This document shows, piece after piece, positions 1-10,627 of a DNA stretch of 64,000 bases (position 1 is the stretch's first letter; every line of letters starts with the position of its first letter). Below the pieces are notes generated by a model. That model was not told the origin of the DNA and did not search any database. It saw nothing but the letters and a program-made list of their open reading frames with translations. Both the position numbers and the translations under genes were made by a program. The stretch covers positions 32,283,521 to 32,347,520 of the forward strand of contig OZ038435.1 in the NCBI GenBank assembly GCA_964036275.1, in the 5' to 3' direction. This stretch comes from Litoditis marina (lineage: Eukaryota; Nematoda; Chromadorea; Rhabditida; Rhabditidae).

Positions 1-2007
1 TGCGTGTTCTGGCGGTGAAGACGCGGTGCTTCGTCTGTGGGATGTGCGCACTGCTGCTGCCAGCCCTGCCGGGGTGTGCAAGGTGTTCGAGGCGGGTGTC
101 ACCTTCACCCACTGGATGGATCAGCATGTGAGTGAGGGCAAGTCACTATTTTAGAATACCTGAAATTTTACGAGTTTTCATCAGAAATGGTTATGTTTCT
201 ACGGGTTTAGCTGAAAAGGAGCCCGTTTCTTAAGCTTTCAAGGCTATGCGGTGAACTCTACTGATGTATGGGTCAATTAAAGTGGTCCGAATAGCTGGAA
301 ATGATCAAGAAATGAAGTCCCTTTTCCCCAAAATCACGAATATGTTTGATGCAAAATCATAGTAAAATCTAATAACGTTTTCCTTTCTGTAGAACAGTCA
401 CACATCCCACTGGTAACAGTGAGTAGTATGAAACTTTTGTTTACAGACTTTGTTGACCGGGAGTTACGATCAGAAAATACGCCTTCTTGATACAAGAAAT
501 TTGAAGCAACCCTGCAAAGAAATCGAGGTTGGTGCATTCAGTTTCATGTTTACTATCAACGCCGCGAATAGAACAAGCTTGAGGGCAGATCGATTTGGAC
601 TCCTTTTCAGTCCGATCACGAATTCTATATCTAACCCGATTTTTAGGTAATCTTTTTTCGGGTGAGGTAACCCGAAATCAAAAACCGGTTACCCTCTAAT
701 TCGATCCGAAAATTGGTTGACTTGTTGTGAAGATTGTTGTTTTCAGACGGCTGGCGGTGTTTGGCATATCGAGAAGACTGAGCACGATGGATTGGTTCGC
801 TATGTGGCGGCATGTATGTACGGGGGATGGGCGATGTACAATGAAGAGTTTGACGTCATAGCTACAGGTTGGTGCCCGAGAGCGGATAAGTTTATTGTTG
901 AAACCTCCAACCTCATGCAATCTTAAAAATGGCGAAAATGTGTGGATTTCTTGAATTCCGGCCTATGTAGCTCAAGAATGGGTACTTTCTTTGTAACCTA
1001 ACCAAATATTCCAGTTCACAGTCAGTTTTGAATTGCTCACTCATACGAGTGCCTTTTTTATACATACATAGTAAGTTGACGCTCCCTGATCTGTCAGGGA
1101 GCATCAGGGGGGAAGAATTTCTCTGCTTTTTCTGGGGTAAAAGGGGGGTAAACCAGGGAGAAGATTGAATCAGGGAAATGTCAGAGAAGTGTCAGAGATA
1201 TTGAAAAATGTTGATTTACCACTTTTTCTACTATAATCTATTAGCAGAACCTTATACCTACACATTGTAAAGTTTTAGTGTCATTTCGTTGAATATACCG
1301 GTCAAAACTGTGTTCTGCCGCACTTTTGAGAAACCCGTACTAGATACGGCGCAGCCAGGGGTGCGGCTGTACGCAATTTATCCATTTCAAATCGTTTCTC
1401 TTCTGTTGAAAGCCCTTTGAATCATTCGAAAAAAGTTTAACTTTGATTAGATGATGAAGGAAATACTTCCTCTTGGCTATTTCTTTTTGAAAACACTTAG
1501 TTTTAAAAAAAGAATAAGCAGGGAAAATAGATGCTTATCTAATCTGAGGAACATCAGTTAGAGAATTTTTGGAGATGTTCCTTCTCACTTAATGTTAACA
1601 ATTCACCGTAAATAGTATCAAAGTAAGAAATATTTCTGAATGTGGAAAAAAAATTGCTCAATTTTTCTCTGAAATTTCCCTGACTTTTCTCGGAAATTTC
1701 CCCACTTTTTCCCTGATTGCACCTTATTTGCCCCCTGTTTCGCCTCTGTCCATATCCGGATATGGACAGGGGCAAAGTAGGGGGCAAATAAGGTGCAATC
1801 AGAGAGATTTCAGGGATAATCGGGATTCAGTGTTCAGCCTTTTAGTGAAGCACATCATACTGTTTTTATATCCTGTTCGTTTTAGACGAGCTGGCTGGAA
1901 AAGAGCTACTCTATGGCGCCGCTCTACTACCAACCGCACAAGTGGCCTACACCACATTCAATGATTATACAGTAACATTGTCAGACGAAATATGTTTGTC
2001 AAAATGA
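1..2007 (+). CDS. dph7: Diphthine methyl ester esterase DPH7 (WDR85-like), 3' part
   Basis: This is the C-terminal part of the WD40 protein that demethylates diphthine in the diphthamide pathway, which modifies elongation factor 2 in the cytosol. Exons are 2-127, 447-527, 747-867 and 1886-2007; phases join cleanly and encode 149 residues plus a TGA stop. Visible WD repeat strings are GGEDAVLRLWD, TGSYDQKIRLLDTRNLKQP and GGVWHIEK, which align with the last blades of animal DPH7. The final exon (ELLYGAAL..VAYTTFNDYTVTLSDE) fits the last blade. The 5' part lies left of the window. Reading straight through the exon-3 donor would give an alternative end (stop at 924-926), but that tail lacks WD similarity. 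The last intron is 1,018 bp and holds a 769-bp repeat. Two of three donors are GTTGGT. Family assignment is confident; the last exon is inferred from phase and weak similarity. Confidence 0.87.
1067..1835. repeat. Dispersed repeat family A, copy 1 (in DPH7 intron)
   Basis: About 769 bp that recur nearly unchanged at 32865-33648. Both copies share the left edge CATAGTAAGTTGACG and the right edge ATTCAGTGTTC. The left end carries a small hairpin (CTCCCTGATCTGTCAGGGAG). Near the right end is a palindrome centred at 1757/1758 (CCATATCCGGATATGG core) with arms of about 43 bp and a few mismatches. There is no clear terminal inverted repeat, target duplication or coding capacity, so the class is unknown; the subterminal hairpin suggests a non-autonomous DNA element. 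Confidence 0.85.
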
Positions 2008-2804
2008 ATATGTACCTAACTCGAATTTACTCGAATAATACGAAATCTGTGCTACTGACCCACATGTGGCTATTTAAATAAGTAAAAAAAGAAAGCATAA
2101 GTAACCGATACGAAAGACAGTGGCTCTATAGGAGAATGGGAAACATATAGGCATGTCCTTCGTTAGTGATGGTATGAGTTACTGCTCTTTTAATTTACGA
2201 GCTGTGTCAGCAATTGGACGAGCTTTTTGATTGTATAGGTTTTCTGATGTCTGAATTTGTAGCATCAGTTAAGACGATGTGTTTTCGATCCAGCGGCAAT
2301 TTTATGTCTACCCGTCGTCTTTTCAATAATGTCGGTGAATCGAAGTTTTACTTGTCGGCAAACTTGAATTGCTTTATAAACGTGAACAAACAACAAACAC
2401 GATTATTGTTTCAGAATCGAAGTCACAAGTCGTCACATGACGACAACGGAATTTTGTTCACTGTCAATGAAAAACGTGCCCAAAATGAAACCATACACGA
2501 GACAATATAACAAGAACAATGTAACAAGGGCTTAATCCAGTCAGAAGTGGACCTAACGTTAGCAAACAGCATGAACAAAGATAATCTGTATATTGCACCC
2601 AATAAGGAGAGAGAGCTTAGGGCACCAGAAAGTTGACCACACGCATGAAGAATGAAACAAATTGAAATGCACGTGAGGAGATCGAATGAATCAAAAAGGG
2701 GAATCTACGATTAATCGATGTGAACCATTTTCAAACTGAGTAAAATGAATGACATGAATAACTAATTGACATCAACACAGGATTCTCAAAAAACTTATGA
2801 CTAT
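2008..2804. other. Convergent intergenic region
   Basis: This stretch lies between the 3' ends of DPH7 (+) and the BTB gene (-). A 98-codon open frame at 2214-2510 has no splice context or recognisable domain and is not called. I see nothing else of note apart from the presumed 3' untranslated regions of both genes. Confidence 0.5.
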
Positions 2805-5800
2805 TCACAATCTGCCGAACGTGAACTCTGGTGTTCGTGGGGCCGGAATAGACGCTTGGATTCGACGTTGAGCTTCGAGGTCCGTCACCTTTTCGAAAAG
2901 CGACGTCATCACTTTTAGTGACAGCTGGGAGTAAACGTCCGAAGTTCGCACCTTGACGATCGCTTCCGTTGTTCGCAGTTGCGAAAGACACCAGTCCTGG
3001 ATAAATTATGGAATAATGGAATAACAAGGACTAAACGGTATATTTCACGCTGGAAGGGGTGGGGGTGAAAGTTATTTCCCGGGCCAAGATAGTCTCAGAC
3101 GTTGCTTTCGAGCTTTTAGAACCAGAAGCATAATCGCCTTTATAACCCGAACATGACTATCCCCTTTCATAACGTATCTGGAAGTGAAACCAGCTATCGA
3201 CTGGTACCAGCTGAATTTGGCAATGAGCGCAGAAATAAGAACATTATGTGGATAAAAACTACATTAAGATACTCTCTCAACTAGTTCAAACATTCGAATT
3301 GATCTTAGGTAACTAACTCCCAATATATCCATTCTGGCCATGTATAACAAGAATTCTTCATCTTCTCAACATAAATGGTACCAACCTGCAGATCATTCAT
3401 AGAATAGAGAGAAGACCAGTGAAGCTTTAGGAAGATGTCAACGCTCGATGAGTTCGACATTAGAAAGTGCTCACAATCCTTCAATACTCCATCAAGCAAG
3501 AATCTGTCAGCTAATGGCAGAATCGTCGACACAATCTTGTCTGAAAACAGATAAACATTTTACTTGACAGTTAAAAATTGCTTTTTCGGCAACTGTTTCA
3601 ACTGCGTGTTACTTCATTTATACTATTTAAACCTGGACAGGGGCGTTCTGTAGATGATGCACTAGGCATGAGTAGGCGTTATTACCAGCTCATGCGGTCC
3701 GCCATGAAGATCCCGCGCTGATTGGGAATGGGAAGATTCCCCACACAATAACTGGACCACTTTATTCAATTTTCTGGCCTCTTCTAGTTCATAGGGGTAT
3801 CTCGGTCATTTGGTAACTTACTCACTATTTCTCTCTTTCACCGTAATGTGGAGCATACTAATAACCATATTTTCTAGTACATAGGAGCGAACGTTTTATC
3901 TACTCATAAGGCATACTACCACTGAACATTCCAGATGGTACAAGAGTACTGTACCTGTGATATTCCATCTACATGGGTAGACTAAATGCAGTAACTGTAT
4001 GAACCCTTCGCTTCCTCCGTCCATCTCCTCAAACGGCAATCCATTCTCATCGTGTTTCATATGAACCGAACGCCTCTTCATTGCAGCGAAATACGGCGAA
4101 TGGAAGGACAGATACTGTAATATAATCGATCATTGTTAAATTGGAAGGGCGTAGCCAATTCCGTAAATGAAAAGTGCAGTAGTCCAGTAGTTGTTCATCG
4201 ACTTCAGAATGGTTTTGAAAAAATAAAAATTCAAGAGAAAGTTTTCTATTTTTGAAAGTTTTTCGAGTCCCGCTTTAAAAATCCCGGTGTGTACGGATCT
4301 TTCGGTTGGGGTTTAGGAGGTTACACGTCGAATACACGTACCGCACAACTGAAATACACGCTGTCCTCTCCGAACTTGAACACTATATCAGATTCCTGAC
4401 TGCGCTGGGTGAAGTCGTAGGAAACCAGCCGGCGGCATCTGTCGAAATTGAATTTTGTTTTAATAATAATGTGTACTGCGCATAGATTAATGAAACAAAG
4501 TAGTAATAATTGAACTACAATGTTAAAGCTTATAGTTTGGTTGGTTTTGAGTTTTGAGGCACAGTCCAGTACTCCAAACTTTGCTCAAAAAGCACTACGC
4601 AACACAATCAGGTTACACAGCTGCAATTGAGAAAAAATACAGTATATACCTGCTTCTCTATAGAGCCACCTCTATGTGTAGTGCGGGTTTTTTTGTTATC
4701 GCTCTGTCTTGATTTGGTTTTTTTGCTGTCCCACAGCGTTCTCGCATACAGTAATTTTTGCGATTAAATTTGTATTGAGCGCCGTCCACAAAGTTTTCGT
4801 GGCGGGACACTGTATCCCACTGCAATTTGGAATGGTCGGAGCACTAATTCGCTGCGTATCGCGCTTATTTTCGCGAGAATAATACGCGGAGCGTTTAAAA
4901 GCGAGGACACGAGTTCGTTATTCATTAAAGCTGTAGTGGAGAACGCCGTGGTCCAAATACTTTTTCTATATTTTAAATCACACGGTTCAATAAAGATCAC
5001 ATGTTCAAAGTGAAAGAAGCACTACTCAGAACGAAAAACTGAACCATTCATAGTTCTCCATGTAATCTGGACGTACGTGTGTGAAATGATTCAATAATGA
5101 GCGTATTTGTTCATTTTGGCATTCCAAACAGCACCTGAATCCGTACACTTCTCTGAGTTTCAACGTCACTTCTACGTTGACTACGCTCTTGACTGTAGGT
5201 TCCCCATCCACGGGAAGTGCCACGACTGGACGCCAAAATACGTCACGAATCCTGCGACAGATGGAACTAGCAGTACTTTCAAACACGTGTTGGATAGACT
5301 GGAAATAAGAGATCACAGTTGACTACTTGGTGATCATTTGGAAAACATATATTTTAAAGTATAATGTGGTAATGATTCTTTAATGTTCATTGAGTTTGAA
5401 AAAGGCTAAGTGACAGCTGACCACCGTTCACTTCGCTTCTGGGGAACATTGACTTTTTACCCCCCAACTTTCTGAAATTGTATTGCTTTTGAGGAATTGT
5501 AGTTCTACCCCCCGCCGACCCAGGTGGGGGGTAAATAGTAAATGTCGAAGTTGATTTTTGACCCCCCCCCCCTCTCCTAGATTGTCAGGTTTTAGCTTGG
5601 GTGGGGGGTTGAAGTGCTACGGGGGGACCCAACTAAAGTGGGGGGCGATACTTCAATTTTCCCCGCTTCTGAACTGCCGTACATAGGCACCAGGGAAAAC
5701 TCATTCAAAAATAAAAACTCATTACTCAAAAACTCATTGAGAATTAAACCTCATTAACTTATTTTTAGTCAGAATTTCAAAAATGCCACAAAAATAGGAA

Positions 5801-8800
5801 GTTGATTACTGCTTTTCTCAACCATTATATACTTAATGAGATTTATTTCGTAATGAGTTATACTTTAATGAGTTTTATTTCTGAATGAGTTATTCTGGTC
5901 CGTACATATTAGATTACCCCAGCTAATCTCGAAAAAGATCAGCTTTACAATTAAAATTAACGACAGATAGATTAGAGATTCTGGGATTAAATTTTTGATT
6001 AATATTTACTCCTAGAAAGATGTCCATAGCATTAAAAGATCACTTCACCTTCGTTTCAAGAAAAAAATTTCAATAAGAAATTCGGTAACTACCAAAACTT
6101 ATTTACCGTTTCTTTTTTGAGAGTCCCCTCTCCTTCCTTTCTCGAAAACGAGAAAGTGAGAGTAGCGGGAACGCGCCAGTGATTAGCAGCTGTCTGGAAA
6201 TACAGAATAACAATCAGCATAAGAAGACCACCGTGAATCGCTTGGAACTAGCAGAACAGTTTAGACAGTATCATAACATGCGTTCAGCTTATGAACTAGA
6301 ATCTAAAAATGGTGTATTCTACAGTAGAATACACTTCTACAAGTAACCCTGTATCTTAGTAATCCACTTGATAACCCTAACGTGGTAACCTTGTTTGAGG
6401 TTACTTCAGTGGGTAACCTGGAGGTAACCCGAATACGAAAGGTTACCCTACAATTTGACCCAAAACTGGGTTAAATTATTGCATCCGTGGGGGAATATAT
6501 GGAGCTAACTTACCGCAGTGACGAACTTCCAAGTCAAGATGATTTTGTTAGACCGGTTCGATTTCGCGAACTGAACCTGCCTGAATGTACAAATATGTCT
6601 TAAATCCATAGGTGATGAATGTCATCAAAATTGAAAAATCTTTCAACTAAGCAGGAGCGTGGAGCACTTATCATAGCTATTTCAATCAGTATTAGTAAAA
6701 AGTGGGGGAACCAACAAATGTGTGAGTTGTGTTTGGTTCGACCTCGATATCAGCAAAAAGTGAACGATACGAATTGCTGTGATACTGTAGCAGAAGTATT
6801 CTGCAAAAATAGAACAATACAAATGTTGCACAATGGTTCACGAAGCCCGCATGATATTTCAGAAATTGCCGAATGGTATTTCATGTGTGCTTTGACGACA
6901 TGCGTGCGTTGTGAACCATTGTGCAACATTTGTATTGTTCTATTTTTGCAGAATACTTCTGCTACAGTATCACAGCAATTCGTATCGTTCACTTTTTGCT
7001 GATATCGAGGTCGAACCAAACACAACTCACACATTTGTTGGTTCCCCCACTTTTTACTAATTGTCCTTTTTTTGCTAGTTGTACTCCTACAACTTCATAT
7101 GTTGCCTATTCACAGAAGGAATCTTGTAAACTCATTATATTATTATGGAAATCTCAGTTTTGTGTGTGCACGAAGCCGAATGCAGACCATAAAATTGCTG
7201 ATGTTGTAATATAACGCAGGTTACTGGCTCTGTGACTATCAACAACTGAACAAAAACGCTAAACGTTCCGATTGACATGTACACCGCTTTTAGCGGCGAT
7301 AAGCGATGGGGATTGGCGCCATTGACAAATCTACAATTAGAGACACCAACTCACTTACAATATAGCCATTATTTCCAATACCACATCAAAAACCTTCGTT
7401 GAAACTTTTTTTCATTCCTGCGTCAATTGACACACGCGTCTGGCGCCAGAACGAAACTAAATTTTCTAGGTTTTTGAGCTACCAGTACACACTACATGTG
7501 TCAATTACTGATTGGAGCAATATTCAAACTATTCAATTGTCAGTTTCGTGTGTTTTTGTTTTGGCGCCATTTGGCGTCTGTTCCGAGCCAGACGATAAAA
7601 TTCGATTTTGAATTTGTGGATCTCTATTTCACATTGGAATATTCAATATCTGTTAACTTGAAACAGTTTGATTGACGATAACCGATATTTTTCCAACTTT
7701 GGCGCCAATTGGCGCCAGCGCACAATGCCAACAGAACTTTCTTTGATTTTCAGATTGAGCATCTTACTTGCCATGTGATAGTTATTTAGTGTACCGAATT
7801 TCAGACGATTCCATTGACGCTGTCGTGAGTTTGGGTTTTGGCGCCATCTGGCGCCTGGTTCGAGCGCCAGAAGAAAAATTTCAGTTTTGGAAATAGACTT
7901 TCACACTTTCCACCAAATTATTCAATTTCTATTAGTGTTCAACATTTTAATTGATGATAAATAGTGTTTTGCCGTTTTTGGCGCCTATTGGCGCCAGCGC
8001 CGGGCGCCAATTGTGATGTATTCATCTCATATTTGGCGCGACGGGCTAACTTTTGCATTATAACTCATGTTTCAAATTTCAGCTAAATCGGTTCGGTAGT
8101 TTTTCCAATAGTGGTTTTGGCGCCTATTGGCGCCCGCGCCCGGCGCCAATGAGGAGCTATACATCTCATATTTGGCGCGACATGCTAAATTTTGCATTAG
8201 AACTCATGTTTCAAATTTCAGCTAAATCGGTTCGATAGTTTTTCCAATAGTCGTTTTTGGCGCCTATTGGCGCCCGCGCCCGGCGCCAGAGATTACATAT
8301 ACATTTCATACTTGGCGCGACGAGCTAACTTTTGCCATAGAATAGGTGTTTCAAATTTCAGCCAAATCGGTTCAGTAGTTTTTCCACTACGATGCGGACA
8401 GAATTCCGTGAGGGAGGAGGGAGGAGGGACGAGGGAGGAGGGAGGAGGGACGAGGGACGAATTACGGCGGAACTTTTCAACAACGACACGAAACCATAAC
8501 TCAGGCGAAAATAATCCGATTTGGCTGAAATTTTCACACAATGTTCAATCCGTGATTCTCTAACGTTCTCTCTTTTTAGTTTTCGAAAAAAGAATATGTT
8601 TGAAGATTTTTGTTAATTAAAAGGAAAAAACGAGTCCGCAATGGCCAAACCAAAGACAACTCACGCAGAGCGCTTCGCGCTCCGCGCGATGTGTCGATTG
8701 GTTTACACGTCGAATGATATGTGAGCATTAACGTACGAACTCCAATGAACCGTCAAAAAACGAACCGGCCCATTTCGTAGTTTTTGGTTACCAGCTTACC

Positions 8801-9732
8801 AGTTATCAACTAAGAGAGACAACCAAGAGAAAAGGTTACCAGCAGCCATAGACCCGTCTTTTTGTATTACCAAATAGACGAAAGTTCAAATGGAACAAAC
8901 ACACCACCTGCCACATCAATAAATGTGCAAAGTGCTCACCATTTAAAGTTTCCTGCTGTATACTCCAAATTGACTGGTGTTCCGACAAAAGAGAGTGCGC
9001 CATCAGCTGACCGCGTGGCATCAAACTCCATTTGACCCCGCTGAACCTCGGTGTGTTTCACATTCAACACGCTGAGTTCCGGCAAAGAAATCGAGAGGTT
9101 GGCATCCTGTAATCATAGACGAGAGGTTGCCAGTTTTTGCTAGCGTGAGTTCGTGGAACTCACGTTCTCTCATCACACCTCTTTACTACACTACTACATA
9201 CACACGCTACACTCCGCTATGTGTTTGGTGGTTGTTACCGTTAAAGAAGGACGATTATGTGGTCCAATCGCAACGGTTCAGTCCTTTAAACTGCAATATA
9301 TTTTCCAATTGCAGTTTAAAGGACCGTTGGCACGAGATTGGTCCACATGATCGTCCTTCTTTGAGCTTCAATTAGCGCTAACATCTTGTTTCAACTTTTG
9401 GTAGATAACTGAAAAACGTAAGCTCGCCTTAGGCGGAACGAAAGAAAGAAAACGCATTTCATATGTTTCGAATCTTACACTAAAAAACGTTTGTAATGAG
9501 CGCCCAGAGATGATCATCATATGAGTAGCTATCGACTGACCGTCTTATGTTGATCCACTTCACCCTCCGCTTCAACAACTGGTTGACCCGTTTTGACAGC
9601 CAAAGACGGATTTAGATTCTCCGTACTGGCAGAACCATTCACCTGCTGCTCCGGCCTGTCGGGTGCACTGAGAGAAACGGTAGACGTGTCATGATTGGTG
9701 GCAGTCTCGTGAGAACTTACGGGAAGATTCAT
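2805..9732 (-). CDS. BTB/POZ domain protein, 8 exons, 397 aa
   Basis: Minus-strand exons are 9732-9541, 9106-8940, 6580-6514, 5298-5135, 4438-4342, 4114-3955, 3540-3386 and 2996-2805; all phases match. An acceptor TTTTTTCAG ends ten bases before the ATG, which fits a trans-spliced start. The first 64 residues are Ser/Thr/Pro-rich and look disordered. Residues about 65-210 are beta-rich (for example GNFKWQVQF, WKFVTA) and could be a divergent MATH domain, but I am not sure. The BTB fold follows: SQESDIVFKFGEDSVYFSCA, then LSFHSPYFAAMKR, then a LVYPCRWNITDKI helix region and ILPLADRFLLDGVLKDCEHFL. This matches nematode BTB/BATH proteins, often cullin-3 substrate adaptors. The C-terminus (VYSQLSLKVMTSLFEKVTDL) resembles the BACK-like tail of that group. 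The gene covers 6.9 kb because its introns carry repeats. The BTB call is firm; the target and the MATH call are not. Confidence 0.82.
5698..5905. repeat. Inverted repeat of AATGAGTT-rich arms (MITE-like)
   Basis: The left part carries repeated AACTCATT words (AAACTCATTCAAAAATAAAA) and the right part the complement (TTTTATTTCTGAATGAGTT), so the roughly 208-bp stretch can fold back. It lies in the BTB gene intron between the exons ending at 6514 and starting at 5298. Just upstream, 5455-5660, is a run of G- and C-homopolymers (GGTGGGGGGT words). No coding capacity is seen. Confidence 0.55.
6691..7061. repeat. Near-perfect inverted repeat, 151-bp arms, 69-bp loop
   Basis: Bases 6691-6841 are the reverse complement of 6911-7061, separated by 69 bp. 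The pairing stops cleanly at both ends (6690/7062 and 6842/6910 do not pair). Open frames in opposite directions (6619-7002 and 6750-7034) give the same peptide only because of this symmetry and are not genes. It lies in the 2.36-kb BTB gene intron (8939-6581) and would form a long RNA hairpin in the primary transcript. It is likely a foldback transposon. Confidence 0.9.
7430..8400. repeat. Tandem repeat of about 138-bp units with GGCGCC palindromes
   Basis: Palindromic GGCGCC boxes recur at about 7440, 7560, 7697, 7845, 7980, 8119 and 8258, that is every 120-145 bp. The last three units are most alike: each begins TTTTGGCGCCTATTGGCGCC, continues with TTTGGCGCGAC and ends with TTTCAGCTAAATCGGTTC followed by TTTTTCCA. 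Units become less alike toward the left, as in an ageing satellite array. The array lies in the large BTB gene intron, and the open frames across it are artefacts. Confidence 0.85.
8402..8462. repeat. GGAGGA/GGACGA minisatellite
   Basis: A purine-rich array of GAGGGAGGAGG and GAGGGACGAGG words starting right after the last 138-bp unit. It has strong strand asymmetry (almost only G and A) and could form unusual structure. It is noncoding. Confidence 0.8.
9243..9362. mobile_element. 120-bp foldback MITE, family B, copy 1
   Basis: Terminal inverted repeats begin AAAGAAGGACGATTATGTGG and end with the matching CCACATGATCGTCCTTCTTT. The interior is a second inverted pair (CCTTTAAACTGCAAT / ATTGCAGTTTAAAGG). 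Copies recur at 11681-11800 and 21206-21321. This copy sits in the first intron of the BTB gene. It has no coding capacity and the target duplication is unclear. Confidence 0.85.
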
Positions 9733-9742
9733 CACTGCTACT

Positions 9743-10606
9743 CTGAAAAAATAGTACTCTAATTATCATCATTACTAATTATCGAAAAATAACGAACGTA
9801 CGAACCGAAAGTTCTATATATAACCACCGATTTTTGGTACCTCAACCAGTTTTAGGTTATCCATTTTTCAGGTGACCCGAGTAGATAACGTGATGGTGAC
9901 CGGAAAACAGAATTCGCTTACCGATATACTGTTAAAACGAACGAACGGTAAAACCGTAATTATGCTTTATATTGAAAGCTGTTTTTTTTTTAATTTTAGG
10001 CTGAGCAATTGGTTACCTACTCAGGTACCCTTTTTCTGATCACCCAGGCTCTGAAAAATGGTTAACGAAAGCCGGTTACGTTCCCAAAAATCGGTCAGGT
10101 CATCAAAAATAGGTTTAGGTTGCCAACATAACAATTGGTCACCTTCATCATATTTATTCACATCATGACGAGTAGCGCGACGTGCGCAGCGTACTGCTGC
10201 GCTGCGCTTTGAAAATAAAAAAAATAGACTAGCAATCGTGCTCTACTGCGAAATCGCCGCGCGCCAGATTTGAATAATTGAACGTCGCGCGCAAACTGGC
10301 CCTTTTGGTATATTTACCATATTTACTCCATTGGAGTGGATCCACTTCGCACGCTCTCTTGTCATTCATCGAAACAATATGTCCAAAGTCACGTAGAGTA
10401 CAAATGATCATATAGCACACAAAGAACGATCAATGTGGTATTGAGTTTTAGCAATACCCAACAGACACGATTGATTACTTCGTCATTAGCGTTCTGAATA
10501 TATGTGTCAAATTTCCCCCACTAAGACAGTATTCAGTATATTTGAAGTGTTATATATTGTTATGGTGTTGTTCAGAGTGGTATATATCGTAACAAACACT
10601 TTTCAG
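9743..10606. promoter_or_regulatory. Divergent upstream region of the BTB gene and CLASP
   Basis: The BTB gene (-) and CLASP (+) are head to head, so this roughly 860-bp region should hold both promoters. It contains scattered GGTAACC/GGTTACC words (9835-10140) of a kind also seen at 640-720 and 6360-6480, suggesting a degenerate dispersed repeat. A 63-codon minus-strand frame at 10229-10420 is unsupported. No individual promoter element can be named. Confidence 0.4.
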
Positions 10607-10627
10607 TCCAAGTTCAGACTCTTCTCG

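Noticed and set aside
5076..5134. Downstream donor GTACGT at 5076 as the end of the BTB gene exon starting at 5298
   Set aside because: It leaves the wrong phase for the next exon, while the donor at 5134 (GTGCTG) joins in phase and keeps the fold alignment.
6619..7034. Two open frames on opposite strands encoding the same peptide (MCELCLVRPRYQQKVND)
   Set aside because: The identity is produced by the perfect inverted repeat and carries no gene evidence.
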